Source: Hamadaea sp013361475
GTDB taxonomy: Bacteria; Actinomycetota; Actinomycetes; Mycobacteriales; Micromonosporaceae
Assembly: GCF_040654195.1 (NCBI RefSeq)
Contig: NZ_JBFAHM010000016.1
Location: 119,336 to 183,335 of the forward strand
Direction: 5' to 3'
Length of the DNA stretch: 64,000 bases
Below, in pieces: positions 43,073 to 51,822 of the stretch (positions are counted from its first letter, which is position 1; each line of letters starts with the position of its first letter). The translations under genes and the position numbers were made by a program. The notes under the pieces are model-generated. The model saw nothing but the letters and a program-made list of their open reading frames with translations. It did no database searches and was not told the DNA's origin.

Positions 43073-43104
43073 GAAGTCAGCCGAAGGGGAGAAGTCAGCC
43101 GAAG
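43073..43104. repeat. 14-bp direct repeat, 18-bp period
   Basis: GAAGTCAGCCGAAG occurs at 43073-43086 and 43091-43104; the second copy covers the stop codon of the GNAT gene. Adjacent 42924-43072 holds no gene, only imperfect inverted repeats such as CGATCA (42972) with TGATCG (42992). Confidence 0.7.
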
Positions 43105-43754
43105 ACGCCGATGATCTTCCAGCCCTCGTCGGGGAAGCCGGCTCGGAGTGCCGTCCGGTCGGAGGCGATGTTCGCGGGGTCGTGCAGGTAGATCGGGACG
43201 GCCCCGGCGGCCAGAATCCAGCGCGCCGCCTGCGCGACCAGGCGCGCGGCCAGCCCCTGCCCCCGGTACGCCTCCTCGGTGCCGACCGAGATCTCCATGC
43301 CGGCCGCGTTGTGCCGCTTGATCCCGACGCCGGCGGCGTACGTGCCGTCCTCGGCGAACGCGATCAAGGCGTCCCCGCCGAACGGGTGCAGCCACGGCGG
43401 GACTCGCGGGTCGGTGATCGGCACCCATTCGCCGGCATCCGGCAAGCCGGCCGGCTCGGTGGACCACCGGAACACCCCCGCGAACACGCGAGCGGCGGGC
43501 CGCCCGAGCGCCGCCGGGAGGCGGCCGTCCACTTCGGCCCAGTCGCGTACGCCGGACCGCACGGCTTCGGCCAGCTCGGGCGGAACGGAAAGCACCCCGC
43601 CGTCGGGCGTACGCACGCCGACCACCTCGCGGACGGACCCGTCCCAGCTGGGCTGCGTACGCAGCGCGCTGCCGACGACCGTCAGTCCCGGGGTGCCGGG
43701 CCAGCCGCCCAGCCACTCGGTGAGGAACTTCTCCAGCCCACTCGTGCCGTTCAT
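43095..43754 (-). CDS. GNAT family N-acetyltransferase
   Basis: 219 aa. The GNAT core is in the C-terminal half: AGVGIKRHNAAGMEISVGTEEAYRGQGLAARLVAQA with the CoA loop RGQGLA, then VPIYLHDPANIASDRTALRAGF. The N-terminal half is a separate alpha/beta region found in a GCN5-like actinobacterial subgroup. ATG 43754 is preferred by spacing from GGTGAG; ATG 43757 and GTG 43760 are adjacent alternatives. Substrate unknown. Confidence 0.85.
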   Translation of the reverse strand: MNGTSGLEKFLTEWLGGWPGTPGLTVVGSALRTQPSWDGSVREVVGVRTPDGGVLSVPPELAEAVRSGVRDWAEVDGRLPAALGRPAARVFAGVFRWSTEPAGLPDAGEWVPITDPRVPPWLHPFGGDALIAFAEDGTYAAGVGIKRHNAAGMEISVGTEEAYRGQGLAARLVAQAARWILAAGAVPIYLHDPANIASDRTALRAGFPDEGWKIIGVFG

Positions 43755-43812
43755 CATCACCTCACCGATATTCCCCGATCACGCCCGGCGTAGTGCTTTA
43801 GGATCGGTCGTC

Positions 43813-44247
43813 GTGACCACCGACCTGCACGGCGTACCAACTATGATCGTTTCGCCCGAGGGGCCGCCCTTCACCGGGGAGGCCGATGTGACCGACCTCA
43901 TCGGTGACGCCTTCGGGACGGGCGCTGAGCTGGTGGTTCTTCCGGCCGATCGGCTTCCGGCCGAGTTCTTCTCGCTGCGGACCGGGATCGCGGGCGCGAT
44001 CGCCCAGAAGTTCGTGAACTACCACATCCGCCTCGCGGTCGTCGGCGACATCACCGAGCACGTCGAGCGCAGCACCGCGCTGCGGGACTTCGTCGTCGAG
44101 ACCAACCGCGGTCGCCAGCTCTGGTTCGTGCCGACCTTGGCCGACCTTCAGACGCGCCTGGCCGCCGGGGCACACGGCGCGCGCCCGGCCAACGGCCTCG
44201 CCGCGCGCCCGGCCGACGGCCCGGAGGACAGCGCCGACCGCGGGTAG
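43813..44247 (+). CDS. DUF4180 family protein
   Basis: 144 aa. Matches DUF4180: DVTDLIGDAFGTGAELVVLPADRLPAEFFSLRTGIAGAI, QKFVNYHIRLAVVGDITEH, ALRDFVVETNRGRQLWFV. A STAS-like alpha/beta fold is likely; function unknown. The C-terminal 25 residues are low complexity. TAGGAT lies 8 nt before the GTG, supporting a leaderless start. Its stop codon overlaps the TAGGCT box of the next gene. Confidence 0.88.
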   Translation: MTTDLHGVPTMIVSPEGPPFTGEADVTDLIGDAFGTGAELVVLPADRLPAEFFSLRTGIAGAIAQKFVNYHIRLAVVGDITEHVERSTALRDFVVETNRGRQLWFVPTLADLQTRLAAGAHGARPANGLAARPADGPEDSADRG

Positions 44248-44257
44248 GCTCCCCGGC

Positions 44258-44602
44258 ATGCCCGTGCTGGAGATCCGCACCTACCGCCTCAAGCCCGGTA
44301 CGCGGGACGAGTTCGTCCGCGTGATGCGGGAGGAGTCGGCCCCGTTGCTAGCGGCGGCCGGCATCCGCGTCCTCGACGCGGGACCGTCGCTTGTCGACGA
44401 AGACGGCTTCGAGGAGGCGTACCTCGTGCGCGTCTTCGACTCGCTGGAGCACCGCGCCGCCCAGGAGGACGCCTTCTACGGATCCGCGGTATGGCGCGAG
44501 GGACCCCGTGAGGCGATCGTCTCCCGGATCGAGACCTACCACACGATCGTCGTCGAGGTCCCCGCAGCCGTCATCGCGCACTGGCGACCGGCAACGCCGT
44601 GA
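44258..44602 (+). CDS. NIPSNAP family protein
   Basis: 114 aa ferredoxin-like alpha/beta barrel protein. NIPSNAP start LEIRTYRLKPGTRDEFVRVM and the pair EEAYLVRVFDSLEHRAAQEDAFYGSAVWREGPR are typical. Role unknown; bacterial members are small dimeric proteins often near monooxygenases. TAGGCT 7 nt before the ATG and no Shine-Dalgarno indicate leaderless expression. Its 3' end overlaps the convergent sirtuin gene by 32 bp. Confidence 0.9.
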   Translation: MPVLEIRTYRLKPGTRDEFVRVMREESAPLLAAAGIRVLDAGPSLVDEDGFEEAYLVRVFDSLEHRAAQEDAFYGSAVWREGPREAIVSRIETYHTIVVEVPAAVIAHWRPATP

Positions 44603-45422
44603 TCCGGGCCGCCAACTGCGGCAACACGACGCCAAGCGGCGCGTCGACCCGGAGGTCGGCGTACGCGTCGCCGCGGGTCTCGCCCTGGTTGACGATCGCC
44701 ACCGGAATGCCGAGCTTGGCGGCCCGCAACACGAACCGGCGACCCGACATCACCGTCAACGACGACCCCAGCACCAGCAGCAGGCGCGCTCCTTCGACGA
44801 GCGCATAGCTGTCGCGTACGCGGTCGACGGGGACGGCCTCGCCGAAGAAGACGACGTCGGGCTTGAGGACGCCGCCGAGGCAGGTCGTGCAGTCCACCGG
44901 CTCGAAGCCGTCGAGGGCGGAGTCGTCGAGGTCGACATCGCCGTCCGGGTTCACCGCGAGGATCTCCGCGTCGAAGCCCGGGTTGGCCGTCCGCAGCCGA
45001 TCGTCGTGGTGGTCACGTGAGGTGCCCTCACCACAGCCGAGGCAGACGATGCGGTCGAGATTGCCGTGCAGTTCGATGACCGACCGCGCGCCGCCCGCCT
45101 GGTGCAGGCCGTCGACGTTCTGCGTGACGATGCCGTCCAGCACACCCGACGCCTCCAGCGAGGCGACGGCTTTGTGCCCAGGGTTCGGCTCGGCCCGGGC
45201 GATCCGCCGCCAGCCCAGGTGGCTGCGCGCCCAGTAGCGGCGGCGCGCCAGCGGATCGCCGACGAACGTCTGATAGGTCATCGGCGTATGCCGTCGCGCC
45301 ACCCCACTCGGCCCGCGATAGTCCGGTATGCCTGATTCAGTGGATAGCCCGGCGCCGCTGAGGACGGCGACACCACCCGCCCCGGCGAGACGGGCCAGGG
45401 CGTCCAACTGCGCGTCGATCAC
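44571..45422 (-). CDS. Sir2-family NAD-dependent protein deacylase
   Basis: 283 aa. Sirtuin motifs: GAGLSTESGIPDYRG (NAD binding), TQNVDGLHQ, catalytic His119 in ELHGN, and a zinc site of two CxxC pairs (Cys127/130 and Cys178/181), plus GSSLTVMS and IVNQGETRGD. Removes acyl groups from Lys using NAD+. The residues ARR in place of the Ala/Tyr/Arg desuccinylase pocket cannot be judged here. GTG 45422 is the start; ATG codons upstream are out of frame. Confidence 0.92.
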   Translation of the reverse strand: MIDAQLDALARLAGAGGVAVLSGAGLSTESGIPDYRGPSGVARRHTPMTYQTFVGDPLARRRYWARSHLGWRRIARAEPNPGHKAVASLEASGVLDGIVTQNVDGLHQAGGARSVIELHGNLDRIVCLGCGEGTSRDHHDDRLRTANPGFDAEILAVNPDGDVDLDDSALDGFEPVDCTTCLGGVLKPDVVFFGEAVPVDRVRDSYALVEGARLLLVLGSSLTVMSGRRFVLRAAKLGIPVAIVNQGETRGDAYADLRVDAPLGVVLPQLAARITALPVASAR

Positions 45423-45521
45423 GCATCCATGCTGCCTCGCCGTACGCCGAACCGCACACCGCCGCGGGCGATGTCGATCATGCCGCCAGGGAATTGATCA
45501 GGATGCCGCGGACACGGCACG

Positions 45522-45557
45522 CCGCGCGATCATGACCGATAGTTCATGATCGCGCGG
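45522..45557. terminator. Perfect 14-bp-stem palindrome after acyl-CoA synthetase
   Basis: CCGCGCGATCATGA and TCATGATCGCGCGG around an 8-nt loop, 24 bp downstream of the acyl-CoA synthetase stop (minus strand). Probable terminator; rest of 45423-45580 holds no gene. Confidence 0.7.
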
Positions 45558-45580
45558 AAAAGGCGGGGGGAAGGGCGGGG

Positions 45581-47122
45581 TCAGCGGGAGGGGCGGAGGT
45601 CTTTGCGCAGGATCTTGCCTGAGGCGCTCTTGGGGATCGCCTCGACGAAGGTGACCGCCCGCACCTTCTTGTACGGCGCGACCCGCTCGGCAACGTAGGC
45701 CATCACCTCGGCCGAGGTCAACGCCGGGTCGGCGGGCACGACGAAGGCGTGCGGGATCTCCTCCCCGTCGGCGTCGTGGCCGGCGATGACGGCGGCGTCC
45801 GCGATCGAGGGGTGGTTGAGCAGCACCGCTTCCAGTTCGGCCGGCGGCACCTGGTAGCCCTTGTATTTGATCAGTTCTTTGACCCGGTCGAGGATGAACC
45901 AGTCGCCGTCGGCGTCGACCATGGCGAGGTCGCCGGTGTGGAGCCAGCCGTCCGGATCGATCGTGGCGGCGGTCTCCTCCGGGCGGCCGAGGTAGCCCAG
46001 CATCACCTGCGGGCCACGGATCAGCAGTTCGCCGCTCTCCCCCACCCCGGCGTCCGCGCCGGTCGCGACGTCGATCAGGCGCGCCTCCGTGTTCGGCAGC
46101 AGCGGGCCGATGGAGCCGGCCTTGTTCTCGCGGGCGCCGTAGGGCTGGGCGTGGGTCACCGGGGACAGTTCGGTCATCCCGTAGCCCTGCTGCACCGCGC
46201 AGCCGAGCCGGGCGGCGCAGGCGGCGGCGAGGTCGCCGTCGAGCGGCGCAGCGCCGGAGAAGACGACTTCCAAGGCGGACAGGTCGTACTCGGCGACGGC
46301 TGGGTGCTTGGCGAGCGCCAGGACGACCGGCGGCGCGACCATCGCCCGGGTGACTTTGTGGACCGACAGCGCGGTCAGGAACTCGGTGAGGTCGAAGCGC
46401 GGCAGGATCACCAGCGCGCCGCCCCGGGCCAGCACCATGTTCATCAGCACGGTCAGGCCGTAGATGTGGAAGAACGGGAGGATCGCGATCACGCGGTCGT
46501 GGTCGGAGTAGCTGATCGGGACCTGCGCCTGCTCGACATTGGCCACGATGTTCCGGTGGGTGAGCATGACGCCCTTGGCCACCCCGGTCGTGCCGCTCGA
46601 ATAGGGCAGGGCGGCGACCGCCGTGGCCGGGTCGAGCTCCACCACCGGCGCCGGAGCCTCCGAGGCGAGCAGGTCACGCACCGACCGATAACCCTCCGCC
46701 TCGTCGCAGACGAACACGGTGACCTCGGACTGCGCGGCGGCGACCCGGTCCAGGAACGGCGACACCGTCACGAGGAACCGCGCCTTCGAGTCGTGCAGCT
46801 GCGAGGCCAGGTCCGCCGGGGTCGCGAGGGCGTTCACGGTGGTCACCGTCGCGCCGGCGGCCAGCGCCGCGTGGAACACGACCGGGTAGAGCAGCGTGTT
46901 CGGGCTGAAGATCGCGAGCACGTCCCCGGGGCGCAGGCCCGCCTCGGCCAGTCCGGCCGCCAGGCGCTCCACCTGGTACGCCAATTGCGCGTACGAGACG
47001 GTCTGTCCCGTCCGCCCGTCGATGAGCGCCGGAGCGTCTCCGCGAGCGGCGGCGCCGCCGAGGACGTGCTGCGGGATGGTGGCGTCCGCGACGGCGAGGT
47101 CGGGGAACGGGCTGTGGAACAT
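45581..47122 (-). CDS. Acyl-CoA synthetase (AMP-forming), 4-coumarate:CoA ligase-like
   Basis: 513 aa. ANL-family motifs: A3 YSSGTTGVAKGV, A5 QGYGMTELSP, A7 GWLHTGDLA, A8 ILDRVKELIKYKGYQVPPAELE and A10 PKSASGKILRKDL with catalytic Lys. Activates a carboxylic acid (aryl or fatty) to its CoA ester via an adenylate. GGAGG at 5-6 nt before the ATG at 47122 fixes the start. Separated from the chitinase-like gene upstream by 65 bp and probably not co-regulated with it. Confidence 0.92.
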   Translation of the reverse strand: MFHSPFPDLAVADATIPQHVLGGAAARGDAPALIDGRTGQTVSYAQLAYQVERLAAGLAEAGLRPGDVLAIFSPNTLLYPVVFHAALAAGATVTTVNALATPADLASQLHDSKARFLVTVSPFLDRVAAAQSEVTVFVCDEAEGYRSVRDLLASEAPAPVVELDPATAVAALPYSSGTTGVAKGVMLTHRNIVANVEQAQVPISYSDHDRVIAILPFFHIYGLTVLMNMVLARGGALVILPRFDLTEFLTALSVHKVTRAMVAPPVVLALAKHPAVAEYDLSALEVVFSGAAPLDGDLAAACAARLGCAVQQGYGMTELSPVTHAQPYGARENKAGSIGPLLPNTEARLIDVATGADAGVGESGELLIRGPQVMLGYLGRPEETAATIDPDGWLHTGDLAMVDADGDWFILDRVKELIKYKGYQVPPAELEAVLLNHPSIADAAVIAGHDADGEEIPHAFVVPADPALTSAEVMAYVAERVAPYKKVRAVTFVEAIPKSASGKILRKDLRPSR

Positions 47123-47187
47123 CGAACCTCCACGGGAAGTGACGTGCGCCACAGAATAGCCCGATCCCCGACCGCCGAACAGGTAGA

Positions 47188-48201
47188 TCACCCCGTGAAG
47201 GGGCTGAGCAGGTGGGTGAAGTCCCAGGTGTTCTGCACGATGCCGGAGCAGGTGTTGGAGTCGGTCACGCCCGGGCAGCCCCCGTTGTCCCGCTGGATCG
47301 CCCACATCGACAGCTCGCTGAGGCCGTTGGCCCGCGCGAAGTCGAGCATGCGCTGGGCGTCCGGCAGATAGGTGATCTCGGTCTTCTTCGGGTAGTCGTC
47401 GATGCCGGGGAGCAGCGTCAGCCCGATCATCGCCCACAGCTGTGCCGGGGTCTTGGCCGGATACAGCGTGTGGAGCTGGTCGTAGAGGCCCTGCGCGGCG
47501 GTGAGCGCGGCGGCGCCCATGTCGGTGGTGACCTTGTCGTAGTAGTCGAAGACCATCAGGTTCACGATGTCGACGCGTACGCCGTTGGCCAGGGCGTTCT
47601 GCAGGATCGCCAGCCCGGAGGGTTCGAGCCCGTCGGCCGAGGTGGGCACGGTGTAGACGATGTCGACCCGGCGACCGGTGGCCGCCGCCCAGTCCTGGAG
47701 CAGCTTGATCGCCTTGTTCCGCCGGTCGATGCCGTCGGGCTTGGTGAGCGACCGGCCCTCGATGTCCATGTCGAGGCGGGTCACCCCCAGCCGGACGACG
47801 ACGTCCTCGTACGCCGCCGCGATGGCGGCCGGGTCCTGGCAGGAGTCGCCGATCTCGGTCCCGCCCTGGTCGGCGCTCCAGCCGCCGAACGAGGGCACCA
47901 CGTCGCCGCCCATCGCCCGCAGGGCGGCGATGTCGTCCACATAGGCGTTGGAGGCGACCGTACGCGCCCTCTCGCCGTTCCACGCGAGCGTGCACGACGT
48001 CTTCGACAGGGTCTCGAGGAAGGCCAGGGTGAAGTAGCGAGCGCCGGACTGCTGCGCGATGCCGGTGAGGGTGTCCGGTTCCCAGGTTTCGAAGTAGGGG
48101 GCGAAGACGTGCGCCGGCAACGGTGTGGGGGCGGCCGCCGCGGGGCTGGGCAGAGCGAGCACGGCCAGTGCGGCCGCGGCCGCGAGGAGACGTCGGGCCA
48201 T
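47188..48201 (-). CDS. Secreted GH18 family glycosidase (chitinase-like)
   Basis: 337 aa. Signal peptide (1-24, MARRLLAAAAALAVLALPSP) then a single GH18 barrel with no accessory domain. The catalytic stretch is TRLDMDIE: the last Asp (146) and Glu148 are present but the first Asp of DxxDxDxE is Thr141. Other barrel motifs are FGGWS (105-109) and a late SMWAIQRDNG containing the active-site Trp. This matches the actinobacterial ChiD-like/chitinase groups with relaxed first Asp; activity on chitin is likely but not certain. A Shine-Dalgarno-like AAAGG precedes the ATG, and its promoter carries the palindrome shared with the other chitinase. Confidence 0.88.
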   Translation of the reverse strand: MARRLLAAAAALAVLALPSPAAAAPTPLPAHVFAPYFETWEPDTLTGIAQQSGARYFTLAFLETLSKTSCTLAWNGERARTVASNAYVDDIAALRAMGGDVVPSFGGWSADQGGTEIGDSCQDPAAIAAAYEDVVVRLGVTRLDMDIEGRSLTKPDGIDRRNKAIKLLQDWAAATGRRVDIVYTVPTSADGLEPSGLAILQNALANGVRVDIVNLMVFDYYDKVTTDMGAAALTAAQGLYDQLHTLYPAKTPAQLWAMIGLTLLPGIDDYPKKTEITYLPDAQRMLDFARANGLSELSMWAIQRDNGGCPGVTDSNTCSGIVQNTWDFTHLLSPFTG

Positions 48202-48243
48202 CGGGGATCGCCTTTCTGACGAACTTGCCCGGAAGCAGATTTG

Positions 48244-48258
48244 TAAGAAAGCCTTACT
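48244..48258 (-). promoter_or_regulatory. Chitinase promoter palindrome, copy 2
   Basis: On the minus strand AGTAAGGCTTTCTTA followed by CAAAT, 43 bp before the GH18 start. Apart from one inserted G it equals the site at 660-673, including the AT-rich -10-like tail. Confidence 0.55.
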
Positions 48259-48303
48259 ATTCGTTCGCGACCGGTCAAGACGGCCGAACGGCGGCCCCGT
48301 TTG

Positions 48304-49155
48304 TCACGGCAGTGACACGCTTCGAAGCAAGGACACGCACCAGGCGAAGTGGCCGTCGCCGCCCGTCCCGTCGTACGCCGCCGCCCCGATCAGCGCGTAG
48401 TACGCCTGATACAACCGCAACAGCTCGGGCGCGTACCCGAAGTGGGCTGTCACGAGCGCGGTCATCTCGGCTTCCCGGGTGGCCGCGGCCGGGCCGTACA
48501 TGTCGAAGAAGGCGGCGAAGGTGGCGGCGTCGAAGGCCGGATCCCCGGCGGTGCTGAGGAATCCCCAGTCCAGCAGCCCGCTGACCGCCCCGGCCGAGTC
48601 CACCAGGATGTTCGGCCGGCAGAGGTCGCCGTGGATCACTCGCTCGTCGCCCCGTTCGAGATCCGGCAGAGACGCCGCCACTCGCTCGGCCAGAGCATCC
48701 ACTTCGGGTAGTGCCTGCCGGAGAACCGGGCCGTGCTGGGCCAGGCGCCGTTCCAGCAGGTCCACCAGCGAAGCTCGCCAGGTGCCGGCAGTCCACAGTG
48801 GCGTACGGCCGCCGAAGACCGGCAGCGCGCGAGCGGCCGGACCGGCCGCGGTGGCGGCCAACGCCACCAGCACGGTCGCCGCCCGCTCCTGCTGCTCCGC
48901 CAGACTGAGCCCGGACGAGGACAACGGGACACCGGCGAGTTCGCGCTCGATGGTCACCACCTGACCGTTCCGCTCGACGATGTCGAGGATCTCCGGCGTC
49001 GCGAACGGCAGCGAAAGCCCGGCGTAGAACTCCGCGAGCGGCCTCAGTTGCGCGGCGTCCCGGGAGAACCAGGACTTCGCGATGCGACCACCGGGAAGGC
49101 GATAAACCACGCCCTCCATCCCGCGGCCGATCTCCTCCAGCGCGCCGAGGTCCAT
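48304..49155 (-). CDS. Aminoglycoside phosphotransferase-like kinase (APH fold)
   Basis: 283 aa. APH/choline-kinase fold: EEIGRGMEGVVYRL N-lobe loop, VIHGDLCRPNILV (Brenner motif with catalytic Asp) and SGLLDWGF metal-binding Asp. The family phosphorylates small molecules such as sugars, amino acids or antibiotics; resistance cannot be assumed. Translationally coupled to the PfkB-type kinase upstream (TGATG overlap), so a role in the same small-molecule phosphorylation route is plausible. Confidence 0.88.
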   Translation of the reverse strand: MDLGALEEIGRGMEGVVYRLPGGRIAKSWFSRDAAQLRPLAEFYAGLSLPFATPEILDIVERNGQVVTIERELAGVPLSSSGLSLAEQQERAATVLVALAATAAGPAARALPVFGGRTPLWTAGTWRASLVDLLERRLAQHGPVLRQALPEVDALAERVAASLPDLERGDERVIHGDLCRPNILVDSAGAVSGLLDWGFLSTAGDPAFDAATFAAFFDMYGPAAATREAEMTALVTAHFGYAPELLRLYQAYYALIGAAAYDGTGGDGHFAWCVSLLRSVSLP

Positions 49156-50048
49156 CAGGAGGACTTCAGGAGGTCTTCGCGGGCGACGAACTCCATGCGC
49201 GTACTGGGGATGGTGCAGGCGAACGCGCCCGCCACCGCGCCGTTGCGCAGGCAGGTGTCCCAGTCGGCGCCGTTCAGCAGCCCGAACAGGAATCCCGTGA
49301 CGAAGGCGTCGCCCGCCCCGTTCGAGTCCACGACCGGAGCCGGTGGAACCAGTGCGGGCTGATGGCGTACCCCTGGGGAATCGCGGGTGAGCAGGAACGC
49401 GCCCGCGGAGCCGGCGGTCGCGATCACCGCGCGCGCCCGGCCATTCGCGAGCAGAGCGCGCATGGCGGTCTCGTGGTCCGCGAGCGCCGCGGCCGACAGG
49501 AACACGATGTCCGCGTGCTCGGCGAAGCCCAGGTGGTACGGGTTCTCGCCGTCCCAGTTGTGCAGATCGGTGGAGATCGTCGCACCACTCTGGACGATCG
49601 CGGGCAGCGCCTGCGCGCCCGGATGCGTGATCGAGACGTGCACATGGCGGCTCGCCCCGGCCAGCTTCGCGACCAGGTCCGCGGGGAAGCGGTCGTCGGC
49701 GTGGCCCCGGCTCACGTCGTAGAGCGACAGCCGCCGGCCCGCCGGGTCGACCAGATTGACCGCTCGCTTGGTCCCGGCCGCGGTGGGCACGACCGTGAAC
49801 CCCACCCCGTGGCGTTCGTGCAGCTCCCGCACGAGGTCTCCCTCGTGGTCCGCGCCCAGCACGTCGAGATGATGGGTACGCAGACCGAGCGAGTGGAGTC
49901 CGAGAGCGACGAAGTCCCCCGTCTGCCCGGCGCGGGTCTGGATGGCCGGCACCATGTAGCTGTCGGCGTACGCGAGGGGCAGTTCGGGCACGTAGACGAT
50001 GGTGTCGACGCCGGCACCGCCGAGGACGAGCACGTCGTAGTCGGTCAT
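49155..50048 (-). CDS. PfkB-family carbohydrate kinase
   Basis: 297 aa. Ribokinase fold with start VLVLGGAGVDTIVYVPELP, the RAGQTGDFVALGLHSLGL region and the C-terminal PfkB signature 2 DSNGAGDAFVTGFLFG containing the anion hole GAGD and catalytic Asp. Likely phosphorylates a sugar or nucleoside; exact substrate unknown. Second gene of a three-gene operon: GNAT (gap 2 bp upstream), this gene, APH-like kinase. Confidence 0.92.
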   Translation of the reverse strand: MTDYDVLVLGGAGVDTIVYVPELPLAYADSYMVPAIQTRAGQTGDFVALGLHSLGLRTHHLDVLGADHEGDLVRELHERHGVGFTVVPTAAGTKRAVNLVDPAGRRLSLYDVSRGHADDRFPADLVAKLAGASRHVHVSITHPGAQALPAIVQSGATISTDLHNWDGENPYHLGFAEHADIVFLSAAALADHETAMRALLANGRARAVIATAGSAGAFLLTRDSPGVRHQPALVPPAPVVDSNGAGDAFVTGFLFGLLNGADWDTCLRNGAVAGAFACTIPSTRMEFVAREDLLKSS

Positions 50049-50050
50049 TG

Positions 50051-50581
50051 TTACAGTCCTTCGAAGGGTGCGGCGTAGCGGAAGACGCCCGGCGCCGGCG
50101 CGTACGCGGTCAGCGGCCGGATCTGGAAGTACTCGGCCCAGTCGGGCTCGGGCGGGGTGATCTCGAAGTCGGTCGAGCGCCGGAAGCCGAACCGGCCGTA
50201 GAAGGCGGGTGAACCGAGGAGGGCGACGAGGGGCTCGTCGAGGGCTTCGGCTGCCCCGAGCACGGCGTGCATCAGCGCCAGGCCGATGCCCTGACCCTGC
50301 CGATCCGGGCGTACGCCGATCGGGCCGAGCCCGAGCGCCGGAGTCTCGGCCGCGTCGCCGACCACGCGGCCTCGGGTGCAGACGACGTGCCCGACGATCT
50401 CGCCGTCGATCTCGTCCCCGTCGACCGCGACGAGGGAGAACTGCGGCAGCCAGCCCGAGTCGGCGCGCAGGTCGTCGAGGAGTCTCGCCTCGATCGGGTC
50501 GATGCCGTCCCGGGTGAACGCCGCAGCGATCACCGCCCGGACGGCAGCCTGGTCAGCGGGCAGTTCCCGGCGAACGATCAT
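50051..50581 (-). CDS. GNAT family N-acetyltransferase (YhbS-like)
   Basis: 176 aa. N-terminal VRRELPADQAAVRAVIAAAF, CoA loop GPIGVRPDRQGQGIGLALM and the YhbS-type tail SPAFYGRFGFRRSTDFEITPPEP. Acetylates an unknown amine. First gene of the operon with the PfkB-like and APH-like kinases; only 2 bp separate it from the PfkB start. Confidence 0.9.
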   Translation of the reverse strand: MIVRRELPADQAAVRAVIAAAFTRDGIDPIEARLLDDLRADSGWLPQFSLVAVDGDEIDGEIVGHVVCTRGRVVGDAAETPALGLGPIGVRPDRQGQGIGLALMHAVLGAAEALDEPLVALLGSPAFYGRFGFRRSTDFEITPPEPDWAEYFQIRPLTAYAPAPGVFRYAAPFEGL

Positions 50582-50670
50582 GGGACCATCATGCCCCGGC
50601 CGTCCAGGGAATTGTCGCCCGCACCCAGTACGCTCATCGGACTATACCGCTGTATCAATGGGGGGCTGGT

Positions 50671-51777
50671 GTGCTGATCACCCGCGACGGCGACTTCTGC
50701 CGGGTCGACTTCGACTGGGTCGACGACGATCCCGGTCACCCTGCCCACGACGTCCTCGTCCGCCTCATCGGCGCGACGGACTACGCCCACGACGACGGGG
50801 ATCTGACGGCGTACCTGATGGATCGGGGGGACGACGGCGTCTGGCGGCTGTCCTTGCGGCTGCCGAGCGGCCTGCGCACGTCCTATCAGATCTGCCCCGT
50901 CCGCGACGAGCCGCTGCGCGGCGAGCATCCCGACGACGACCGGTGGGCCGCCATCCTCACCGGGGGCCATCCCGATCCCGGGCACAGCGCCGGCATCGGC
51001 CCGTCGACGTGGCCGAACCACGGCGTGGCGTCGGTGCTGAGCCTGCCGGACGCACCGCCACAGCCTTGGCTGGAGCCGCGCGATGCGCCGCGTGGCGCCG
51101 TCACACGGCACGCTCTCGGCGACTCGGCGGTCTGGGTCTACGAACCGGCGAAGAAGGCAGCGGTCTACGCGCTGGCCGTGTTGTTCGACGGCAGGGTGTG
51201 GGACGGCATCGACGTCACCACCGCCTTCGACAACCTGACCGCGGCCGGGGCCATCCCGCCGACCGTCTTCGTCGGCATCGACTCCGTCCACGGGCTGCCC
51301 CGCAATCAGGCGCTCACCCGGCCCGGCGTCCTGGAACCGTTCCTGCTGGACGAGGTGCTGCCCTTCGTCCACAGCGGATGGTCCGTCACCACCGACCCGG
51401 CCCGGACCGTGCTGGCCGGGCAGAGCCTCGGCGGACTGGCCGCCACCCGGATCGGCCTCGACCACCCCGACCGGTTCGGCCGCATCCTGACGCAGTCCGG
51501 ATCCTTCTGGCGGGCGGCCGACGGCCCCGACGAGATCGACTCCCTCGCCCTGTTCGACGCGTACGCCGAGGCCGGCGGCGTACCGCTGAAGTTTTTCCAG
51601 GAGGCGGGCAGCCTCGAACGGATCCTGTTGACCCGCAACCGGATCTTCCACGGCATCCTGCTGGACCGCGGGATTCCGGTGACCTATCGCGAATACCAAG
51701 GCGGCCACGACTACGCGTGCTGGCGAGGTGGACTGGCCGACGGGCTCATCGAACTGCTCGAGCTTCCCGAGGATTGA
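50671..51777 (+). CDS. Enterochelin esterase-like (Fes/YieL family) hydrolase
   Basis: 368 aa. An N-terminal immunoglobulin-like region precedes an esterase D fold with the nucleophile elbow VLAGQSLGGLAA and His in YQGGHDYACWR, as in Fes and IroD/E. Members hydrolyse ester-linked siderophores such as enterobactin-type ferri-complexes in the cytoplasm; the siderophore here is unknown, and no siderophore gene cluster is visible. Start is GTG 50671, preceded by a G-rich run GGGGGG at about 5 nt. Divergent from the GNAT operon. Confidence 0.88.
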   Translation: MLITRDGDFCRVDFDWVDDDPGHPAHDVLVRLIGATDYAHDDGDLTAYLMDRGDDGVWRLSLRLPSGLRTSYQICPVRDEPLRGEHPDDDRWAAILTGGHPDPGHSAGIGPSTWPNHGVASVLSLPDAPPQPWLEPRDAPRGAVTRHALGDSAVWVYEPAKKAAVYALAVLFDGRVWDGIDVTTAFDNLTAAGAIPPTVFVGIDSVHGLPRNQALTRPGVLEPFLLDEVLPFVHSGWSVTTDPARTVLAGQSLGGLAATRIGLDHPDRFGRILTQSGSFWRAADGPDEIDSLALFDAYAEAGGVPLKFFQEAGSLERILLTRNRIFHGILLDRGIPVTYREYQGGHDYACWRGGLADGLIELLELPED

Positions 51778-51822
51778 CGACGGGGTGTCGCCGGACATCG
51801 GAGTCCTCTACGATCCGCGGCC

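Noticed and set aside
48302..48317. TGTCAC-GGCA-GTGACA repeat near the chitinase-like gene
   Set aside because: Mostly in the end of the APH-like gene; too short and ill-placed to call an operator.
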